Source: Symbiodinium natans (Eukaryota > Sar > Dinophyceae > Suessiales > Symbiodiniaceae). Taken from it: a stretch of DNA of 64,000 nt. The stretch is from NCBI GenBank assembly GCA_905221605.1, contig CAJNDS010002319.1, forward strand, positions 67,501 through 131,500, read 5' to 3'. The stretch's first letter is position 1, and every line of letters begins with the position of its first letter. The position numbers were made by a program, and so were the translations under genes. Below are positions 21,639 through 32,925 of this stretch, one piece after another. The notes under the pieces are model-generated. The model saw nothing but the letters and a program-made list of their open reading frames with translations. It was not told the DNA's origin and searched no databases.

Positions 21639-22203
21639 CTTAAGGGCTTGATAGACCATCACGAGCTAGCTGGGGGAAGACGCTTGACTGTCTGTTGGTT
21701 AGTAGGGAATGGGGGGAGGAAGGTATCATACCTCCTCTACATACCCTTTAAGGGATCATAGTATCATATGAAGCAGGGTATATATTTCTGTCTTTGGTGA
21801 GTGTATATAAGGTTCCTGTTGAATATTGGTGAGTGTATATATGTGGGGTCCTTTTGGGGATACAAGAAGTAGAAACCCTACTTCATATAGGGGCCTTAGG
21901 AATTATTCTGGGCTTGATATAGGGGGTTTAGGGTGTAGGGTTAGGGGCCTTACTCATTAGAATTGGGTCTTGCGGGTTAGTATAGTATACTTATAAAGGG
22001 ACCAAAAGGGAATACTAGGCTTTAGGGTTGAAAATTCGGATTAAGATCCCTTTGGGCTGGGCAAGAGACGAGACGAGGCCGGTCGCAAGGACATCTCAGA
22101 AACCCTGCGCGAACTCCAAATTACCGTAGTGGAGGGTTGAGCATTCAGGGTTTGAGGTTTGGGGTCTATCGGGTTTACACACCTGTGGCCAGCTCCAAGG
22201 CAC

Positions 22204-22258
22204 CCAGATTTGCGCGTCCGTGAACTGCATGGCCGGATCCATGTTCCAACGCAAGGTC
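22204..22258 (-). CDS. ABCC transporter exon: NMDP segment of NBD2
   Basis: Reads TLRWNMDPAMQFTDAQIW, matching the G-T-L-R-x-N-L-D-P-x-x-x-x-T-D-x-x-I-W block after the Q-loop of ABCC proteins. Acceptor CAACCCGGAGAG then G; donor GT after ATCTGG. An alternative upstream acceptor also keeps a frame open, but only this one joins in phase to the Q-loop exon. Confidence 0.75.
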
Positions 22259-22379
22259 CTCTCCGGGTTGAGGGTTCCGGGACACTGCAACCACAACCCC
22301 AGACCCTAAACCCTAAGCCTTAAACCCTACAGCCTAAACCCTTAACCCTAAAGCCTAAACCCTAAACGTCTAGACAAAA

Positions 22380-23575
22380 TAACTTGAAAGTTGTATGTGA
22401 CATCATTGTGAATTTCCCAAATTGTGTGTCTAAACAGCTGACTAGCCGAGTGAAAGTAAATCAGCTTAACGATTTTTGTCTACACAGCTGACAAGCCGAG
22501 TTCTCTTCAAGGCCACAAAACACCCAAAACTGTAAAACTGTCTGCGCAAAAACAAGAACCAACAAATAACGCGGTGTAGAAACCTGGCAAAAACCAGAAT
22601 GCACATCAGGGATGTCAGTGGATTCTTGCTCATTGACGATTTCCAGGCTCAGTCATCACAAATATCAAGCCGGAAACGTATCATCTTTTGGGCCTTTACG
22701 AGCACAACCATGACACATTTCGAGCCCGAAATGCCTCACGTTTCCGACCGAAAATGTGCCATCTTCCGTATCTTACAGACACATTCATGACGCAAGAAGT
22801 CCACCGTGGTGGTGTTCAGCAGCCCACTCGTGCCGTAAGTGATGGCAGGGTTATCCGCCACAGCCACGAACGTGGAGCAAGGACGGCGTCGAACAGTTGG
22901 ACGTCGGCTATGGAGTAATGTTGTATCCTGATTAGCCGCAATTGTGAAAACAAATCCGAAAATTACTCAGCAGGGTCTATTCGAGGAGGTCCCCGGAATT
23001 GTGAAAAAATCGGGCGATGCAAAATTTCGGCGAGGCTGTTGAATAGATTTGTTGTCTAGAAATCGCTTCTGAACTGAGCCTGAGAGACCAAAGCTGAGAC
23101 TGAGCAAAAGTTTAAAGCCTGAAGCCTTGAGGCCTGAGGTTGTCGGGCCCTGAAATCTTAAGTCTCCAGGCCAGTCCCAAAACCTAAAATGTCCTCATAT
23201 TTTTTTGTACCGAGGCCAGGCAATCAAATTTCAAAGCGGGCAGTCCAGAAGCTGCCCGAATGCCGTATATCAAACGTTTGCATGCCGTACAATATAAAAC
23301 GTTTGCTCCCCCGGAATTATTTTTTTGCGGGCTGGTTGGGATAGATGGCCCCCCGTTAATTTTAAATATAAACTCCACGTGGACCCCTTTTGAAATCATA
23401 TGAACCCCTTTTGAATTCATATAAAATCATCCCTCTTAAAATCGCATGGATCCCTTTTAAATTCATATCAATTCATTCCTTTCAAAATTATATGGATACC
23501 TTTAATATTAACACAAGCTCATCCCTTTCAAAATCATATAAAGCCAGACCTCCCCCCCCCCCCCCCCCACACTAA
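22380..23575. other. Repeat-poor AT-leaning segment with a tandem repeat
   Basis: No telomere-like repeats for 1.2 kb inside a transporter intron. A 24 bp motif (TCTA(A/C)ACAGCTGAC(T/A)AGCCGAGT) occurs at 22427 and 22477. At 23378-23545 a unit of about 60 bp (CCCTTTTGAAATCATATGAA and relatives) repeats about three times. Two open frames at 22599-22918 are not convincing. Confidence 0.65.
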
Positions 23576-24086
23576 ACAGGCGGATCCATTTGTTAAGGGT
23601 GGGGGGGGGGGGCACACTAATCAGCAGACCACATTAGCAGTAGCACGGATACCTCCGAGCCTGAGTTTGTTCTGAACACCAAATGTTCAGGGTTCGTGTT
23701 AAAAGAGCTTCGAGCAGGCTGCTTTACAGCTATCTGTCGCAATGGCAGAGCATTCTAACTCCTAGCGGCCACTACTGTTCCTTCGAAAGACACACTGCCC
23801 CTTGCGACCGACACACACACACACACATTTGACGGAAACAAAGGTATCCAGAGTCTCTGCGACCGCCGCAAGAGTGACTGCGTGCCCGGGCCTAAAAAAA
23901 AAACAATCAAGAATTTACAGGAATGGACGGGGTAAGACACTGCTAAAAAAAGAGTGAGCATCCGACATTAGCAGGTTCATCGTCCCTTCACGCAGCCGCC
24001 GTGATCTAAACGCGAACCCTAAACCCTAAACCCCAAACCCCAAACCCTAAACCATAAACCCTAAACCCAAGGTGGTGGGGCTTGTC

Positions 24087-24143
24087 CCGGAGAAGAGCAC
24101 CGGCTGCTGCGGAACGACGGCCACCAAAGAGCCACAGACCTGC
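24087..24143 (-). CDS. ABCC transporter exon: Q-loop of NBD2
   Basis: Encodes VVPQQPVLFSG, a textbook Q-loop, whose first glutamine senses the nucleotide and faces the membrane domain. Acceptor TTCAATCTCAG then G; donor GA after CTTCTCCGG. Joining at that GA to the next exon gives F-S-G-T-L-R, exactly the family pattern, which is strong internal evidence for the non-canonical donor. Confidence 0.8.
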
Positions 24144-24999
24144 CTGAGATTGAAGTTTAGGGTTTAGGGTTTAGAGCTTGGAGTTTAGGGTTTAGGGTAT
24201 AGGGTTTAAGGTTTAGAGTTTAGGGCTTAGGGTTTGGGGCTTAGAGTTTAGGGTTTAGGGTACAGGGTTTAAGGTTTAGAGTTTAGGGCTTAGGGTTTAG
24301 GGCTTAGAGTTTAGGGTGTAGAGTTCAGGGTTTAGCGTTTAGGGTCTAGAGTCGTGGGCTTAAGGCTTGGTAGGGTTTGTGGGGGCTGGTGGATAGCCAG
24401 CCAGGGGTAGTCAAGAGGTTTGGGGTTCAGGGCGTGGAGGTGAGGGGGGCTGAGGGGTGTCCTAAACCCTACACCCTAAATCCTAAACCATAGGGATTGT
24501 GGAGGATGGGTGCCCAAAACCATGCAGAATGTTGCCTAGGCCTGCCGAAGGAAACGGCTTAGGGTCTAGGGCTTAGGGTTTAGGGTTTCAAGTTTCAAGC
24601 CCCAAAAACCGATAGTCTAGAAGGCGTCATGACAGAGTTTCAACAAGCTCTGGTTCCATAAGGAGGAACATATGCATGCCATGCAATTCACGTCTGTAAC
24701 CGTGGCTGAAAGGCAAAGGGTTTAGGGTTTAGGGTTTAGGGTTTAGGGTTTAGGGTTCGGGTTCCCAGGCTTAGATAAGTCTAAAACCCGAAAGTTCAGG
24801 GGTCCTCTAGGTGGACCTGACCCCTTGCTTGCCCACACGCCTATGAGCATCTGACATGTAAACCTCCCCAAAACCCTGTGGACCGCCGAACGAAATTCAA
24901 AAACATGTAAACCACCTTACGACCAACCAAAGCCCCTGTATCGGCCAATCCTAAGCAAAACCCAAAAACCCTAAGCCCTAAGCCCTAAGCAGTAAGCCC

Positions 25000-25030
<31 letters not shown>

Positions 25031-25121
25031 ACCCTAAACCCTAAACCCTAAACCCTAAACCCTAAACCCTAAACCCAACACCAAGGTCATTGAAACCTCA
25101 ACCTCCCCCTGCGCAAGGCAC

Positions 25122-25181
25122 TCGCCGAGCCCCCGGAGGGGTTGGCCATCCACCAGGATCTCGCCAGTGTAGGGTGCCAGC
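25122..25181 (-). CDS. ABCC transporter exon: TGEILVDG segment of NBD2
   Basis: Reads TGEILVDGQPLRGLG, the strand after the Walker A helix that carries G-x-I-x-x-D-G in ABC ATPases. Acceptor AACCTGAGAG then G; donor GT after CTCGGCGA. The two leftover bases pair with the single leading base of the next exon. The right flank is an 8-mer TTTAGGGG array; the left flank holds CCCTAAA repeats 45 bp away. Confidence 0.75.
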
Positions 25182-25997
25182 CTCTCAGGTTTAGGGGTTT
25201 AGGGGTTTAGGGGTTTAGGGGTTTAGGGGTTTAGGGGTTTAGGGGTTTAGGGGTTTAGGGGTTTAGGGGTTTAGGGGTTTAGGGGTTTAGGGGTTTAGGG
25301 CTTAGGGTTTAGGGTGTAGGGTCTAGGGTGCCAGCCTCCCAGCTTGCATTGAACTATAGGGGCCGTAATGACTTTAAGAAGTTCTTTTTATTGTTTTTTT
25401 TTTTTTTTTTTTGGGGGGGGGGGGGGTAAATATTATAATTCTAAAGGGACCATAAGGGAATACCATTAGTAATTATTCTGACCCCCGTGTTAACCTCTTG
25501 GGCTTTTGGGTCCAGGTTTAGGGATCACAGGGTATAGCATTTGGGGTTTCGGGTTCAGAGGAGAAACAAATGGAAGGCAGCAGGAGAGGCTCCCACACAG
25601 CCAGACAGTTCATTAGCCAAGTAAGAGAACATCGAGACCCGATGATAAGTGAGGGGAATTCAACGAAGAGCTCCGAACGAGGCATCAGAAGACAGCACAC
25701 CCACTCTAAACCCTAAACCCTAAACCCTAAACCCTAAACCGTAAACCCTACCTAAACCCTAAACCCTAAACAAAGTGCAAGCCAACCAGCTGGCAGAGAA
25801 AATGAGAAAACGCAACGAAAACCTAGCGAAATAATTAACCTGCTACCAGCTGGGTTCAGGGCTAGACAAACCTTAAAACCTAAACCCTAAACCCTAGAAC
25901 TCAAACCCTAAACCCTAAACCCCAAACCCTAAAACGACCCAAACAGGCACATTGAAGCCCTGACCCCAGCACAAGCTGCCAAAGACAGCCAAAGAGC

Positions 25998-26027
25998 TGC
26001 AAGACCGCCAGCAGCAGCGAAGACTTC
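25998..26027 (-). CDS. ABCC transporter exon: Walker A of NBD2, second half
   Basis: A 30 bp exon reading KSSLLLAV, completing the phosphate-binding loop begun at 28.4 kb. The acceptor is CGCATGAAAG then G. Two GC donors three bases apart are possible and differ by one residue; the longer form fits family spacing better. It is bracketed by a CCCTAAA array (left) and a TTTAGGG array 22 bp to the right. Confidence 0.75.
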
Positions 26028-28351
26028 CTTTCATGCGGAGTCAGGACTGGGGTTTAGGGTTTGGGGTTCAGGGTTCAGGGTTCAGGGTTCAGGGTTTAGG
26101 GTTAGGGTTTAGGGTTTAGGGTTGGTGTTTGGGGTGTTAGGGTTCAGGGTTTGGGGTTCAGGGTTTAGGGTTTAGAGTTTAGGGGATTGGTGGGATTTTA
26201 TGGGGGGCTTGGGCTTGTAGAATTAATAGGGGTCATCGAGGTTTATATCTGTTTTCTTGGGGTTGGAGAGATCAGGGAGGGTGGGAGCGGCCACTGAGGC
26301 TAAGGCCTTCTGTGGGGGGTGGGGGGGGGAACAGACGCTTACCTTGCACACCCCCAAAACCCCTAAACCCTAAACCCCAAACCCTAAACCCTAAACCCTA
26401 AACTCTACACAGAAAATGATCTTTCGGCTTGGGACGTGGCTTGGGCCACCTCGGTCTTTTCGGGGTTTTGGAGGAGGTTCAGGGCTGTTGAGGGCTATAA
26501 GGGCTGATAGGGGTTTAAGTTTAGGGTTAAAGATGTAAAATAAGGGTTAGGGTTTAGGGTTTAGGGTTTAGGGTTTAGGGTTCAGGGTTCAGGGTTCAGG
26601 GTTCAGGGTTTAGGGTTTAGGGTTTAGGGTTTAGCGTTTAGGGTTTAGCGTTTAAGGTTTAGAAGGGAGTACTGGGGTTTAGGTGTTAAATGTAAAGATG
26701 TACAGGGTTTAAGGTGTGCAGGAGTTTGGGGCTTAGAAGAGCAGGGAACCTTGAGTAGAAGGCGGAGTCTTAATCTACGCCGGCAACCCCTAACATGGGC
26801 GGTACATGGTCACTTCTCTAAAAGACTCTAAAATATGGTCCCTTTTTGGTCCTTGTTACAAGGCGGCCCCTTGTAATGATGCATCCAACAAAAGGGGCCA
26901 TGACTTAGAGAACGGACCATTACCGGCCGTTTTGGTTCCGTTTGCAAGTTTCGGTAGGGTTCAAGGCTTTTGGTTCTGTCTTAGGGCAGCTAAATGGCGG
27001 AAACCTCGAAAGTGTGGCGGAACCACAAACGCGAGAGCCGTAGAAGATCATCCAACAACAGCCCTTATCTATGAGTTGCCTCAATGCTACCATGAAAGGG
27101 CTTAGTGGCTTAGAGTTTAGGGTTGACTTCGGGGTTTACGAGAATAGGGGACCCCTGACATCGACCTTCCCTGAAAACAGGGCACGAATGACCTAACCCT
27201 AAACCCTAAACCCTAAACCCTAAACCCTAAACCCTAAACCCTAAACCCCAACTTCGGAAACCACCATTCGGAACAGGACTAAGGCCCGAGTCTCGAACGC
27301 CCAAAAACCCTCAGGCCTGAACCTCTGCGAGCCCTAAGGAAAGGGTAAGCAGGGTTTAGGGTTTAGGGTTTAGGGTTTAGGGTTTAGGGTTTAGGGTTTA
27401 GGGTTTAGGGCACCCCTATCACCCTCGAAGGGACAATCTAATTCCCCTGCATTTCCCCTGCATCTACCGTAGATAGCCCCTATATACTTACAGTAGCCCC
27501 TAAATTAGGGGATAGGATTAGGAGGACCCTTGGGGATAAAGACCCTCTGAATAAGGTCCCTGTTTAAGAGAGCCAGAAGAGGGTTCAGAAGGGGTTCCCT
27601 TTTAAGGGTCCCCCTTATCCTACCTAGGATAAATAACCTCCAAAGAACCCCCAAGGTCCGTGGTAAGGGTCCCTCCTGTAGTCCCTCAACTATCCTTCCC
27701 GCAGGGACTGAAGTCGAAGCCCTGCCACCAGGTCTCCCCGCCCGTAATCTCTTCCACCTAATATAAAGGATTCCGCCCCCCAAAAAAAACCCTAAACCCT
27801 AAATATGTTTAAAACAAAAATGGCAGGCATTGTGTTAAGAACTGCGGGATTCAAAAGGGCCCTAGGGCTGTTGATGATCACATGAAGTACTTGAGAGTAG
27901 AACTCTTGTCAACTAGTGCGCTGAGCAGCCAAGTAGCACCTGCTAGGCAATTGCTGAAACTCCACAAGGAACCCTAAACCCTAAACCCTAAACCCGAAAC
28001 CCTAAACCCTAAACCCTAAACCCTAAACCCTAACCCTAAACCCTAAACCCTAAACCGTAAAGACCCATTTTTGTTTAAAAACTAGGGAGCCGTGCCGGTC
28101 ACCGCGGGCTCCCACCTAGCACAAGCCAACTCTGCCACCACCTATCTCCCCAAAGCCTAAACCTGAAAGGGGTTTAGGGCTTAGGGGGTAGGGCTTAGGG
28201 CTTAGGGCTTAGGGCTTAGGGCTTAGGGCTTAGGGCTTAGGGCTTAGGGCTTAGGGCTTAGGGCTTAGGGCTTAGGGCTTAGGGTTTAGCGTTTAGCGTT
28301 TAGGGTTTAGGGTTTAGCTAAACCCCGTAAAAAGGGCTTCTTCCGAGTGTC

Positions 28352-28410
28352 CCAGCACCGGTCCGGCCCACCACTGCCACCGCCTCACCGGCTTCAAAGC
28401 GCAGCGTCAC
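28352..28410 (-). CDS. ABCC transporter exon: Walker A of NBD2, first half
   Basis: Encodes VAVVGRTGAG, the glycine-rich part of the Walker A loop; the lysine and serines come from the next exon. Acceptor CCCAAGCTCAG then G; donor GA after GGTGCTGG. The two bases left over plus the first base of the 26.0 kb exon restore the last glycine codon. The intron between this exon and the previous one is only 148 bp and consists largely of CCCTAAA repeat on the coding strand. Confidence 0.8.
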
Positions 28411-28558
28411 CTGAGCTTGGGGTTTAGGGTTTAGGGTTCAGGGTTCAGGGTTTAGGGTCTAGGGTCTAGGGTCTAGGGTCTAGGGTTTAGGGTTTAGGGT
28501 TTAGGGTTTAGGGTTTAGTGCTTGTGTGTCAACAGCCTCCGCAGCCATCACGTGACGC

Positions 28559-28623
28559 ACGTGAAGGCAGCGTGGGCACTCCGGGATACGAGCAGCAGAT
28601 GTGCTCAAAGCTTTGGCTGCCAT
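28559..28623 (-). CDS. ABCC transporter exon: first strands of NBD2
   Basis: Reads GSQSFEHICCSYPGVPTL, matching G-x-I-x-F-x-x-V-x-x-x-Y-x-x-x-x-P-x-L, the A-loop region whose tyrosine stacks on the adenine of ATP. Acceptor ATCAAGCGAG then A, the only 3' site in the NBD2 series not followed by G; donor GC after CTTCACGT. A foldback element ends 24 bp upstream on the coding strand. Confidence 0.7.
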
Positions 28624-28646
28624 CTCGCTTGATATCTGAATAACCC

Positions 28647-28749
28647 AGAGACTCCAAAACCCCTTAATTAAGGTATATCCCTTAAATTATAGTAGGAACC
28701 CAAATATGATTTAAGGGCATATTCCTTAATTAAGGGGTTTTGGAGTCTC
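28647..28749. mobile_element. Foldback element, family M3
   Basis: 103 bp with near-perfect 25 bp ends (AGAGACTCCAAAACCCCTTA and complement). It ends 24 bp upstream of the transporter exon at 28.6 kb on the coding strand. Confidence 0.88.
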
Positions 28750-30722
28750 GTAATGGTTGATGGAACCCTAAACCTTAAGCCCTAAACCCTAAACCCTGAG
28801 TCTCAAACCATAGGCTCTAAGCCCCTTGAGGGTTTCCGCCGGCCCGGCCACCCTAGAGCCCGAAATGCCCCTGAACGCTGAGGTTGGTCCTCCGCTGTCG
28901 ATTCGGGCACTGCGCTTTGGAACAGTCGTTCAGGGTAGTTAGGGGCTCCAGATATAGAGGTGCTCGTTTGACCATGAGACCGTTTCTTAAGGTTTAGGGC
29001 GTGTAGGCTTGTTTTTGAAATTCAGGGTTGATCAGGGTGTAGGGCTCAAGAGTTAAGGCTTCTATCAGTTCTGATTTGTTGCGTCCAGTTTAGGCTTAGG
29101 GTTTTGAGGGCTAGATGGGGGCAGGGGGCTTTAAGAGGCACACTACAGGATTTAGAGTCAAGATACACAACAACCAGCCCATACCCCCCAACTGAAACAA
29201 TTAGATAACAATAATGCTATCTGGGGGGTTTCAGAAAATAGGGGTATCCTTTTTGGGGGGGGTCACTTTAAGGGGATTCTATTCTGCTTGGGGGATAAAA
29301 GGGGTAATTGGGAAATGCCCATTTAGCATTCACATCTAACAGGGCCTACATTGCTCATACTAAGGAGAAAGATTGCAGTCTACAGAGCCTGCGATCCTGA
29401 ATCCAAAAACTCAAGGGCTCGATGTGCAGGGTTCTTGAAGCCTTTAACTCCGAACTCTTAGGGTTTAGGGTTTAGGGTTTAGGGTTTACGGTTTAGGGTT
29501 TAGGGTTTAGGGTCCCCTACTCCGAAATGTTCTGATTAGGGAATGGTTACGAAGCACCTTAGTCCCTAAGAAGACCTAGGTTGACAGCCTCTGCCCACAA
29601 GTGGCTCCTGCGAGCGCAGGGGACAGCGCGGACGGGTACTTCACCACCACATGTCCTTGTGAGGGTGCCAAACTCAACTAAATTAAGATCAAAGGGCCTC
29701 AACTGAAACAACGTTCCCAAACCCTCGACACTCCAAGCAACACCGGATGCCATAGACCCCTCGTACCCTCTCAAGCAAGGTGGCGTTTTAGGTATAAGTA
29801 GCTAAAATAGGAACCCAGAACCAAACAAAAGTATTAAAGTATAACACTCCAAAACCCAGAAAAGGTCTACAAGGAAAGCGCGTCCCTGCAAAAAAGGAAA
29901 TAAGGGCACCGAGTTGGGCCGGAGAGAAGCCTTCACGACATGCTCCTGGCCAGGTTGCGGAGCTCCAGTACGGCTGAGCCGGAGCGCGGTTGAAATGCGC
30001 TGCCTTGGACTTCTTTTGGGTGTGATCCGGGCAGGCGAGAGGTGAGGGTGAACATAGGAGCTCTCAAACATGGCCTTGAGGCCCTATACCGTACCGGGTT
30101 CCTTGAGACCTCTGCACCTGCAAAGGAAGCCCCCACAAAAGCCCTGCAGCAAGATGTTTTCAGGTGTAGGAAGGCTTGGGAAGGCTCCGAGGCCCTCGGG
30201 CTAGCGCGGCACGAAGCCAAAGGAGCAAATTCCTCATGTTTTGTGGGAATGACATAGGGGCCTGCATGACTAAGGAAACCCCCATACGAAAGGGTACCCC
30301 CTTGTTGCCGGAACCACCCTCCACTGCACGCACGGCGTCTCAAAAAAGTCAGGAATCAACAAGAAAATCCTGCACCCTGCACCCTAAACAGGCCCTAAAC
30401 CCTAAACCCCAAAACCTGCACCCTAAACCCTAAACAGGCCCTAAACCCTAAACCCTAAACCCTAAACCCTAAACCCTAAACCCTAAACACTAAACCCTAA
30501 ACCCTGCCTCTTCTGCCCTGAACCTAGCATGTGGGTCTTGGGGGCTCAAGGTTGAAGAGGGTTTAGGGTTTAGGGTTTAGGGTTCGGGGTTTAGGGTTTA
30601 GGGTTTAGGGTTTCGGGTTTAGGGTTTCGGGTTTAGGGTGTAGGGTTTAGGGTGTAGGGTTTAGGGTTTAGAGTTGAGGGCTTGGGGTTTAGGTTTCGGG
30701 TTTGAATGGGGTCCTTGAAAAC

Positions 30723-30819
30723 CTTCGGGCCACGAAGGCCGGCCTGCAATCGCAGTCGGAGCCGTGGTGGACCCATCTGATACTGGCTTCGCGTACTCAA
30801 TGAGTCGCTCGATGGAGAC
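30723..30819 (-). CDS. ABCC transporter exon: TMD2-NBD2 linker
   Basis: Starts VSIERLIEYAKP and ends RPSWPE. Both are hallmark linker motifs of ABCC transporters (the M-V-S-V-E-R-x-x-E-Y helix and the W-P-x-x-G lead into NBD2). Acceptor CGACGAAGAG then G; donor GT after CCGAAG. Length 96+1; the single base left completes the first codon of the 28.6 kb exon. The upstream end of the exon lies 27 bp from a 147 bp foldback element. Confidence 0.7.
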
Positions 30820-30846
30820 CTCTTCGTCGCTAGGGCTATGGGGCCT

Positions 30847-30993
30847 TACTTGGAGGTTCAGGGTACTTATAGTAACCCAATGATAACTGTACTTCTAACC
30901 CAATTATAGCCCGATCAGGGTACTTAAGGGGCCTATATGTGGGCTAGAACTACACTTGTACTGGGTTCCTAAGTTCCCTGAACCTCCAAGTAT
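30847..30993. mobile_element. Foldback element, family M5 (TACTTGGAGGTTCAGGG)
   Basis: 147 bp with ends TACTTGGAGGTTCAGGG and CCCTGAACCTCCAAGTA. Lies in the intron directly upstream of the transporter linker exon on the coding strand. Confidence 0.85.
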
Positions 30994-31212
30994 AATCCCT
31001 ATCACGGGCCTGTTTGAGGGGTTAAACCCTAAACCCGAAACCCGAAACCCTAAACCCTCACCCTAAACCCTAAACCTCAATGAAACCCAAATCCAAGAAC
31101 CACTTCGTTCTTGGAACTGCGGGGTTCATTTTGTTTTCTGAAGCACTTGGGGGGCTTCTGGCCTGCCAGAATGAGACCCTGCTTGGAGGTTCATGGGCAC
31201 TTACCCAAAATT

Positions 31213-31305
31213 TCCATTTGTAGTACTATTGCGGAATTAGGTACCCCAAAAACCTGTTTAGTATGGTTTTTGGGCGCCTAATTCCATAATAGTACTACAA
31301 ATGGA
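31213..31305. repeat. Long hairpin
   Basis: TCCATTTGTAGTACTATT ... and its complement AATAGTACTACAAATGGA with matching GGAATTAGG/CCTAATTCC and CCAAAAACC/GGTTTTTGG blocks; about 45 bp stem. Confidence 0.88.
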
Positions 31306-32139
31306 CCCTCTGGGCTATAACCCAACTATTTCTGGTTCTTATGGCCCAGAGTAGGGGACATAGGGGGCACAGAACTTGACTGGGTTGTATTTGGGTAGAT
31401 GTACACCCTAAACCGTTGAGTCCTAAACCCGAGGATGCACATTTCGGGGAACTTTGATCAGACTGGTTCCAACTCCGATTCAGAAATTTTGCCGGGGGGG
31501 GTGGGGGGGGGAGGGGGGGAAGGCGCTTAGGTTGTCAACACTGGGGCCCAACCCTGAAGCCTACATACTGTGTACCTTCGAACCCTAAACCCTAAACCCT
31601 AAACCCTAAACCCTACACCCTAAACCCTAAACCCGAAGCCTAAAGTCCTGAATCCTGGCGGGGGCTGGACTCGAGGGTGTTGCGGGAGCCTCGGAACCTT
31701 TCGGACCTTGCGCATGGGAACATGTTCCTCCTCCCCCATAAAAGGAATCCGAGCATGCCCCAGTATCCGAAGCTGACCTTTGAAGGTTTTAGGGTTTAGG
31801 GTTTAGGGTTTAGGGTTTAGGGTTTAGGGTTTTGGGCTTGACTACGTAGAATGATCTGGGGGGGGGGGGGGGGGGGCTGGGAGGGATTCCCTGGCAAGTT
31901 GCTAGCTGCATCTCCATGTCTGAGAAATTCATGACAAACTGGCCGACGATGCCGGCAACCTGCCGGTCGACAAATCCGTAAAAACCCTAAACCCTAAACC
32001 CTAAACCCAAAGCCCTTCCTTGCAAACTTGGAATCGGCTCAAGTTTGCGCAGGTTAGTGCAGTCCTCAGCTTAGCAGCTGGTACACTTTGCAGGGGAAGG
32101 GGGGGGGGGTCGCTAAGTTAGGGTTCCTTGTGAGGTGCC

Positions 32140-32400
32140 TACAAGAATATGGATCCATTGCCGGCACCCATGCATATATAATGCAATATAAGACAACATC
32201 ATGTAATCGACTGCAACACAATGCGAGCAACTAAACATACAACTATACACGTAAGAAAATTGTTCACGTACACATATTATGAATATAACTTACGTGTAAG
32301 GAAAGAACGACATACATATTTACATGTGCGTGGATATATATATATATCTTTATATATGAACACAGCTTGTGATACATCAGGTGGTGCATGGCTTCGAGAG
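32140..32400. other. AT-rich segment
   Basis: AT-rich intron sequence with TATATA tracts; an open frame of 65 codons over it is not supported. Confidence 0.6.
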
Positions 32401-32404
32401 CTGG

Positions 32405-32925
32405 GCTACATGCCCTAAACCTTAAACCCTAAACCCTGAACCCTAAACCCTAAACCCTAAACCCTAGACCCAAAACCCTAAACCCTCCATGGATCCAGCC
32501 CTCAGTGCCTCGGTGGAGTATTGAATGCTGAAGCCAACCAAGGCGGCGCTGCGATTGGCCAGCACCCCGTAGTACATCAGCACCTTAAGGCTTAAAGGGT
32601 TTAGGGTTTAGGGTTTAGGGTTTGGGGTTTAGGGTTTAGGGTTTAGGGTTTGGGGTCTAGGGTTTAGGGTTTAGGGTTTGGGGTTTGGGGTTTAGGGTTT
32701 AGGGTTTAGGGTTTAGGGTTTAGGGTTTGGGGTTTGGGGTTTAGGGTTTGGGGTTTAGGGTTTGGGGTTTGGGGTTTGGGGTTTGGGGTTTAGGGTTTGG
32801 GGTTTGGGGTTTAGGGTTTTGGGTTTGGGGTTTGGGGTTTGGGGTTTCGGGTTTGGGGTTTGAGGTTTGGGGTTTGGGGTTTGGGGTTTGGGGTTTAGGG
32901 TTTGGGGTTTAGGGTTTAGGATCTA
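32405..32925. repeat. Inverted arrays around a transporter exon
   Basis: CCCTAAA at 32405-32487 and a 330 bp TTTAGGG/TTTGGGG array at 32596-32925 flank the exon at 32488-32583 with almost no spacer on the left. Confidence 0.92.
32488..32583 (-). CDS. ABCC transporter exon: last helices of TMD2
   Basis: Thirty-two codons, phase 0 at both ends. Contains SAALVGFSIQYSTEALRAG, matching the A-L-x-G-L-x-L-x-Y-x segment of the last TMD2 helix. The acceptor (GCCTTAAG then G) follows a long CCCTAAA stretch on the coding strand; the donor is GA after ATCCATG. A GT donor four bases on, inside GTTTAGGG, was considered, but only the GA site joins the 30.8 kb exon in phase. Confidence 0.65.

Larger units (their letters stand above)
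24015..25330. repeat. Telomere-like arrays, with an 85 bp tandem duplication and an 8-mer tract
   Basis: CCCTAAA at 24015-24068 and 24965-25077 (first as CCCTAAG/CCGTAAG); TTTAGGG at 24154-24350 and 24717-24768. In 24174-24310 a block of variant units (TTTAGAG, TTTAAGG) is duplicated in tandem. From 25188 to 25297 the unit is the 8-mer TTTAGGGG. Transporter exons sit at 24087-24143 and 25122-25181. Confidence 0.9.
25704..28520. repeat. Telomere-like arrays, with a TTAGGGC tract
   Basis: CCCTAAA at 25704-25770, 25868-25935, 26353-26408, 27193-27251 and 27970-28060; TTTAGGG at 26050-26185, 26545-26665, 27353-27411 and 28421-28520. From 28182 to 28281 the unit is the 7-mer TTAGGGC in about 14 copies. 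Confidence 0.9.
29458..32010. repeat. Telomere-like arrays
   Basis: TTTAGGG at 29458-29512, 30557-30690 and 31789-31832; CCCTAAA at 30390-30505, 31020-31078, 31580-31640 and 31983-32010. Confidence 0.88.

Noticed and set aside
24617-24705. Minus-strand frame with a good acceptor and a stop (VNCMACICSSLWNQSLL)
   Set aside because: It lies between two transporter exons that join in phase without it.
27253-27333. Minus-strand 27-codon island with AG|G acceptor, and another at 28116-28156
   Set aside because: Both fall in the intron between the two halves of Walker A, which must be spliced together; no motif supports a nested gene.
28869-28945. Minus-strand frame reading ERLFQSAVPE, resembling an ABC linker
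   Set aside because: The exons at 30723 and 28559 join in phase without it and supply a better linker (ERLIEY, WPE). Treated as a chance resemblance.
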